Shown here: positions 60,295 to 64,000 of the stretch, piece by piece
Position numbering within the stretch: position 1 is the stretch's first letter
How the letters are laid out: the number at the start of each line of letters is the position of its first letter
Translations under genes and position numbers: made by a program
Origin: Prorocentrum cordatum
Lineage: Eukaryota; Sar; Dinophyceae; Prorocentrales; Prorocentraceae
Reading direction: 5' to 3'
Length of the DNA: 64,000 nucleotides
Assembly (NCBI GenBank): GCA_963575745.1
Contig: CAUYUJ010014592.1
Span: forward strand, 186,001 to 250,000
Notes under the pieces: generated by a model
Seen by the model: only the letters and a program-made list of their open reading frames with translations
Databases searched by the model: none
Told to the model about the DNA's origin: nothing

Positions 60295-60908
60295 CCCAGG
60301 ACCCCCTGGCGAAGTTTTTCTGCCTCAGCCCCGATCCGACGCGCACGGCGCTGAAGTTCGCGGGCGGGGGGGGGGGGCGGGGGGGGCTGGCCAAAAAGGA
60401 GACGATGGTTTCTTGGCCGCGGTGTTCTCCGACGGCAGGACGGGGAAGACGGAGCGGCCCGGCGCGTCGTTCGCAGCGAAGGCGAAGGCGAAGGCAACGG
60501 TTGTCACGGTGCGGAAGCCGGCAGCAATGGTGCTTAGGGAGCCTGCAGGCGCCAAGAAATGCCGCAGCCGCAAAAAATTGCGACGGAGAAGGACGGGGGC
60601 GAGGACGGGGGGGGGCAGCTGGAGCCCGATCTCCCCGTGGAGGCCGATGCTGTCGGCGCTGACGACCCCGCTTTCGGCGGCCCCCGAGCAGGGCGCATCG
60701 CGACGCATTGCGAGAGGGGCCGCGCGATCGGGTTGAAGCGGACGCGGGGCGGGAAGGACCAATTCGCGCGTTTCGGCGGGCAGAGGTACAGAGACACCTT
60801 GACCGAGGATAACTCCCGCGAGATTGGGAGGAGCTGCAGGGCACCGCGGCTGAGGAGGCGGCGATAGCGGAGGCCGAGCGCATAGTGGGATTGCGGCTGG
60901 ACAACAAT
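60295..60908 (+). pseudogene. Coding-like segment with at least two frame changes
   Basis: In order on the plus strand: DPLAKFFCLSPDPTRTALKF (after CCGCCCCAG); DDGFLAAVFSDGRTGKTERP with KAKATVVTVRKPAAMVLREP; at an A6 run near 60570 a change of frame to TEKDGGEDGGGQLEPDLPVE, ADAVGADDPAFGGPRAGRIA, GLKRTRGGKDQFARFGGQRY, RDTLTEDNSREI; then near 60822 (GAGATTGGGAGG) another change to EELQGTAAEEAAIAEAERIV, GLRLDNN. Each piece has strong coding composition, and the last change would be healed by one T. No function recognised. Confidence 0.5.
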
Positions 60909-61740
60909 CCTCATCACATCCATCGCCATCAACTTCGCCGCCACCATCATCACCCTCTTCATCATTACCGTTTTCTTCGCCAATGCCTTCGTTCCTTTCC
61001 TTTGAAATGCAAAACAAGTGCTACGCGACGCCCCCTCGTCGCAGGGGCGCGCGCCCTTCCGCGGGGGGGGTCCCGCCCGCGCCCCAGGCCGCCCAATAGA
61101 CTGCAGGATTACTACGCGGGGGGGGTGCCCTTTCAGGGGTGCCCCGGCGGAGTCTTAGCAGCGCCCCTATGCGCGAAGGGGGCCCCCTGCGGGGGGGGGC
61201 CCGCCGTGGAATGCATGTGGGACAGGCGGTGCAATCTATTCATTCAGTGTGAGCGGCATTGCGTTCTCTCCCCAGCCATCTTCCGCTGGCATTCATGGTC
61301 GCCACCCGCGACCGCTCGGGAATGCTGGCAACTGGCGCGCGAGGGGGGGCGACCCCCCCGGCCCCGCCATTCGGGGCCGCGCCTCCGACCGCGCGGCGCT
61401 TCCCAGCACCGCGCGTCGCGCTCGGAAAGACGGAGGGGGGGGGGGGGCGGGGCTGGATGAAGAACCGGAGGCAAGACAGGGGGGCAATTGATTCGGCGCC
61501 GAATTGTTCTTGACCCCCAGGCTGCTGCCACGCGCGCGGCGCCGGGGCAGCCCCCGGGCGACGGCGGCGGCGGCAGGCCAGCGGCCGCGCGAGGGCGCGG
61601 GCGAGGGGCGGGCGGGGGGCGGCAATCCGCGCGCGGCGCCCCTTCGCGAGGGGGGTCATGTACAGAGACCCCTGTCAGAGGGGCGGGTTTGTCGAAGTCT
61701 CTGCAAGGAATGACTCGACACCCCCCCCCCGCAGGAGGAC
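60909..61740. other. GC-rich spacer with G-runs
   Basis: (CATCAC)-rich to 60990, then very GC-rich with many G6-G10 runs. At 61669-61689 the word CCCCTGTCAGAGGGGCGGGTT occurs, repeated exactly at 63611-63631. No supported gene. Confidence 0.5.
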
Positions 61741-62135
61741 GGCCACATGGCTGACTTCGACGACGCCGGCCTGGGGAAGGAAGGGGATTTCGAGCAGGGC
61801 GCGAAAGCGCGGCGGCGGAAATTCACGAGGGGCGGTCGCAGGCTGGCTGAGGAACAAATTATTGTCGTCAGTGCTGGCAGCGCGGGCAGCGATCGCATTC
61901 CCAGGCGTGCGTCTCTCGCAGCTACCAAGAGCGTCGCGCCATCGAATGGTTTCGCGAGCGTCGCAACGAGGGCAGGAACGGCAGGAGATGGCGAGGAGAC
62001 AATGGCGAGGTGGACCGAGCGAGGCAACGCAAGGGCGAAAGTAATCATGATGAGGGTGGTGGTTGCAAGACCCCCCAGCAGAGAGAAATGTTTTTGTTTG
62101 AGTTGATGTTTTGGCGTTCTCCAGTTCTGTCTCGG
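61741..62135 (+). pseudogene. Coding-like segment with a frame change; Cys-containing
   Basis: After a C-run and CCGCAGGAGGAC it reads GHMADFDDAGLGKEGDFEQG, AKARRRKFTRGGRRLAEEQ. At CAAATTATTG (about 61857) the signal shifts by one base into NYCRQCWQRGQRSHSQACVS, RSYQERRAIEWFRERRNEGR, ... ESNHDEGGGCKTPQQREMFL FEL. One extra A in the AAA run would join the two parts as AEEQNYCRQCW. The C..C.......C pattern may bind zinc (inference). Continues toward a stop at about 62135. Confidence 0.5.
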
Positions 62136-62384
62136 TGAATTGTCTGTTCCTTGAAGGCGCCGGCAGCGCAGGTGCGATCGCGGGGGGGGGGGGGGGGGGG
62201 GGGGGGGGCGCGCGCGCCGACGGGGGCGCTGACGGACCGCCCCCCTCTTCGCGCGGACAATGGCGCCCCCCCCCCGCCCCCTGCGCGAGGGGGCAAACGC
62301 GAGGACGACGCCCCCCAACGCGAGGGGGCGGGGTGGCGGGGCACACGCAACGAGACGCCCCTCTCGCGGGAGAAGCTTCGTTAG

Positions 62385-63340
62385 CTCCCCGAGGAGATCG
62401 ACGCCGCTGCAGGAGAAACGCAGCCTCCGCCGCCAAAGCAGCCAAAGCCACCGCCAGGCCCTCCGCCCGCCGCACTTGCGGCAAGAGCAGCCCACGCAGC
62501 TGCAGGCGCAGCAGCGCCGCCCGCAGCAACGCAGCCCGCGGCCGCAGCACCGCCCGCAGCAGCAGCAGCAGCAGATGCGCCAGAAGCAGCACATGGAGAA
62601 ACGGTCGAACAGCTCCACCCCTCCGACACCGAGGAAGACGAACCCCTCGGGGGGGGGGAGCCGGAGGCAGCGATGGAAGGGGACGCTGGCACGGAAGAGG
62701 AGCGCATGAAGGAGACGGAATGGTTGGCGGAAGAGCTGGGCAGACACCGACGCAAGCTGCGCCGCCGATTGGAAGCCGCAACCGCCGCAGCGAAACGAAA
62801 CGGCCCCAGGACCATGGAGCACGCCTCCGCGAGATCCAGGGGCGCAGGGCACAGGAAGTGATGGCTCGCGAGAGGCGGGTGCAACAACAACAACCACAAC
62901 AACGCGATGCCGCGCTGAGACAGGGCGCTGAGGCCCGCTTGGGGGGCCAGGGGAGGGCGACCGAGGCCACCGAAGAACAGCAGTGGGGGGGGGCTATAGG
63001 CGGCCAAAGCGGCCGCCCAGAGAGCGGAAGCGGCTGCCATGGAAGCCGAGGAAGCAGCGAAGGCCGCTGAGGAAGTGGCGAAGCAGCAACAACAAGCGGA
63101 GGAACGAGCAGCTCAGGAAATGCAGCGGGGGAAAGAAGCGGCAGAAGAGGAGGGGGGGGGGGCGAAAAGCGGCGGCGGACGCGGCAGAGGCGGAGCGCGC
63201 AGAGAACGACAAGAAGAAGCAAACACGAAAACACCACGGACGAGGAGAGAACCGACCCCCTCGAAGCGCGCAGGGGCGACGAGGACAAGGACAAAGACAA
63301 GGGCCAGGGCAAGGTGGCGAAGCGTCAGACGAAGAGCTAG
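62385..63340 (+). pseudogene. Ala/Glu/Gln/Lys-rich coiled-coil coding segment, several frame changes
   Basis: Starts after GCTTCGTTAG with LPEEIDAAAGETQPPPPKQP, a Pro/Ala-rich stretch, HPSDTEEDEPLGGGEPEAAM, GTEEERMKETEWLAEELGRH. A frame change near 62800 leads to LREIQGRRAQEVMARERRVQ and a Gln-rich stretch; another, near the G9 run at 62986, to KAAAQRAEAAAMEAEEAAKA, AEEVAKQQQQAEERAAQEMQ; one at the G10 run near 63155 to KAAADAAEAERAENDKKKQT; and one near 63228 to ENTTDEERTDPLEARRGDED, KDKDKGQGKVAKRQTKS with TAG 63338-63340. Long coiled coil and a lysine-rich tail. Whether it is a pseudogene or badly called homopolymers cannot be told from one sequence. Confidence 0.5.
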
Positions 63341-64000
63341 GACCGTCTATCCCCATCCACCCTGTCGCCCCATCCTCCTGCTCCTGCTCGTCGCCAACCC
63401 CTCCATCGTAAGTATTAGTGCTGCTATTCGCCCCCATTGCTTATTCCACCTGCTTCTCCATCCGCCTTGGGGCGGCGCGCCCTGAGCCGCGGGGCAACCG
63501 CGTCGGCGACGGCGCCGACGTCCACGCGCAGCAGCGCGGTCTCCCGCGCCAGCACAACATGATATACAGTGGGACACACGACCCTTCCATCGCAGGGGCA
63601 CGCGCGGCAACCCCTGTCAGAGGGGCGGGTTCAACCCCGAGCCATTCTCTCGAGAGAGTTCTCCCGAGAGAAGGGAATTGCGAGGACGTCCAGGGCGAAG
63701 CCGACGATTCTCTCCAGAGAATTTTCCAATGATAGTTCTCTTAAGAGAATCTCTCTCAAATGATGAGCTCGCGGCGGGGCCGGGCCCCTTGCCGAGAGGC
63801 GGGGCGTGCTTTTCTGAGAGGGGACGGGCAAGGGGCAGCCGCGATGGGCCCCTTGCCGAGGAGGGCCCCGCCCCCTTCGAGAGGGGGGGCGAGGGGGGGA
63901 AGACCCTCGTTTAGGGAGCACGCTGCCTCGCAATGAGGGGGGCCGCTTCCGCCGGCGAGGAATCGAACCCCACTTGGCTGGGGGCGGGGGCGACCGCGAG
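63341..64000. other. Spacer with CTCTCGAGAG and TTCTCTC inverted words
   Basis: 63640-63760 contains many overlapping inverted repeats (TCTCTCGAGAGA, TTCTCCCGAGAGAA, TTCTCTCCAGAGAA, TTCTCTTAAGAGAA). The rest is GC-rich with G-runs (CCCCTTGCCGAG occurs twice). No supported gene; a tRNA-like end at 63950 was rejected. Confidence 0.55.

Noticed and set aside
61656-63312. Two very long minus-strand frames (413 and 545 codons)
   Set aside because: Arg/Pro/Leu/Ala-rich antisense shadows in GC-rich DNA; the plus strand has structured coding-like segments with Glu/Lys/Gln-rich helices.
63940-64000. Minus-strand tRNA-like 3' end (GTTCGATTCC with a possible T-arm near 63955-63970)
   Set aside because: The T-loop matches, but no anticodon stem can be paired from the remaining bases before the window edge, and GC-rich chance matches are common here.

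Overview
The window looks like nuclear DNA of a dinoflagellate. The reasons are: high GC; a great load of microsatellites and short inverted-repeat elements; multi-exon genes of dinoflagellate-restricted families; splice junctions that include GC and probably GA donors; a cation channel with a C-terminal EF-hand of the type expanded in these protists; and, upstream of two genes, sense-strand sequences resembling the 22-nt dinoflagellate spliced leader. The genus cannot be fixed from the sequence. No rRNA, tRNA, CRISPR array or bacterial-type operon was found.

Layout. 0.8-7.8 kb: scattered exons of a dinoflagellate-specific gene ('gene B', six exons proposed) with a long open exon (5286-6179, 'gene A') between them. 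9.6-14.75 kb: a second multi-exon hypothetical gene ('gene C'), from a start exon to a terminal stop, with introns of about 270-1205 nt where they could be measured. 15.9-18.6 kb: a transposase-like gene in three exons. 20-22.6 kb: satellite and GGA repeats. 22.6-26.1 kb: a voltage-gated cation channel gene. 26.1-59 kb: almost entirely repeats, namely at least seven families of short terminal-inverted-repeat (TIR) elements, dispersed duplications, GGA/TCC tracts, minisatellites, a pentanucleotide satellite and tetranucleotide arrays, with one decayed RNase H pseudogene on the minus strand and a few weak ORFs. 59.3-63.4 kb: coding-like sequence with at least six apparent frameshifts, most at homopolymers.

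How the pieces relate. The main story is the relation between genes and repeats. The channel gene begins just after a 19/22 match to the spliced leader, so it may descend from a reinserted mRNA copy. Its first two introns appear to be short inverted-repeat elements, each belonging to a family with several further copies in this window. The second sits between a direct duplication of about 31 bp. That fits a cDNA-derived gene later colonised by introner-like elements. A second, weaker spliced-leader relic precedes the transposase-like gene. One intron of gene C carries a whole copy of a ~0.9-kb repeat whose other copy lies upstream of gene A.

Family labels used below: family 1 = ~190-bp TIR element with arms like AACTCGGAGGTCCGCGCGGA; family 2 = TIR GGCCTCCCAGATGGGGTCGG with GCATCGCCGAT inside; family 3 = ~155-bp repeat ending CAGGGCCCCTTCAG; family 4 = ~200-bp repeat starting TGATGCTCCAACCTACT; family 5 = ~155-bp TIR element with ends GTCGGGCATGTCCC.
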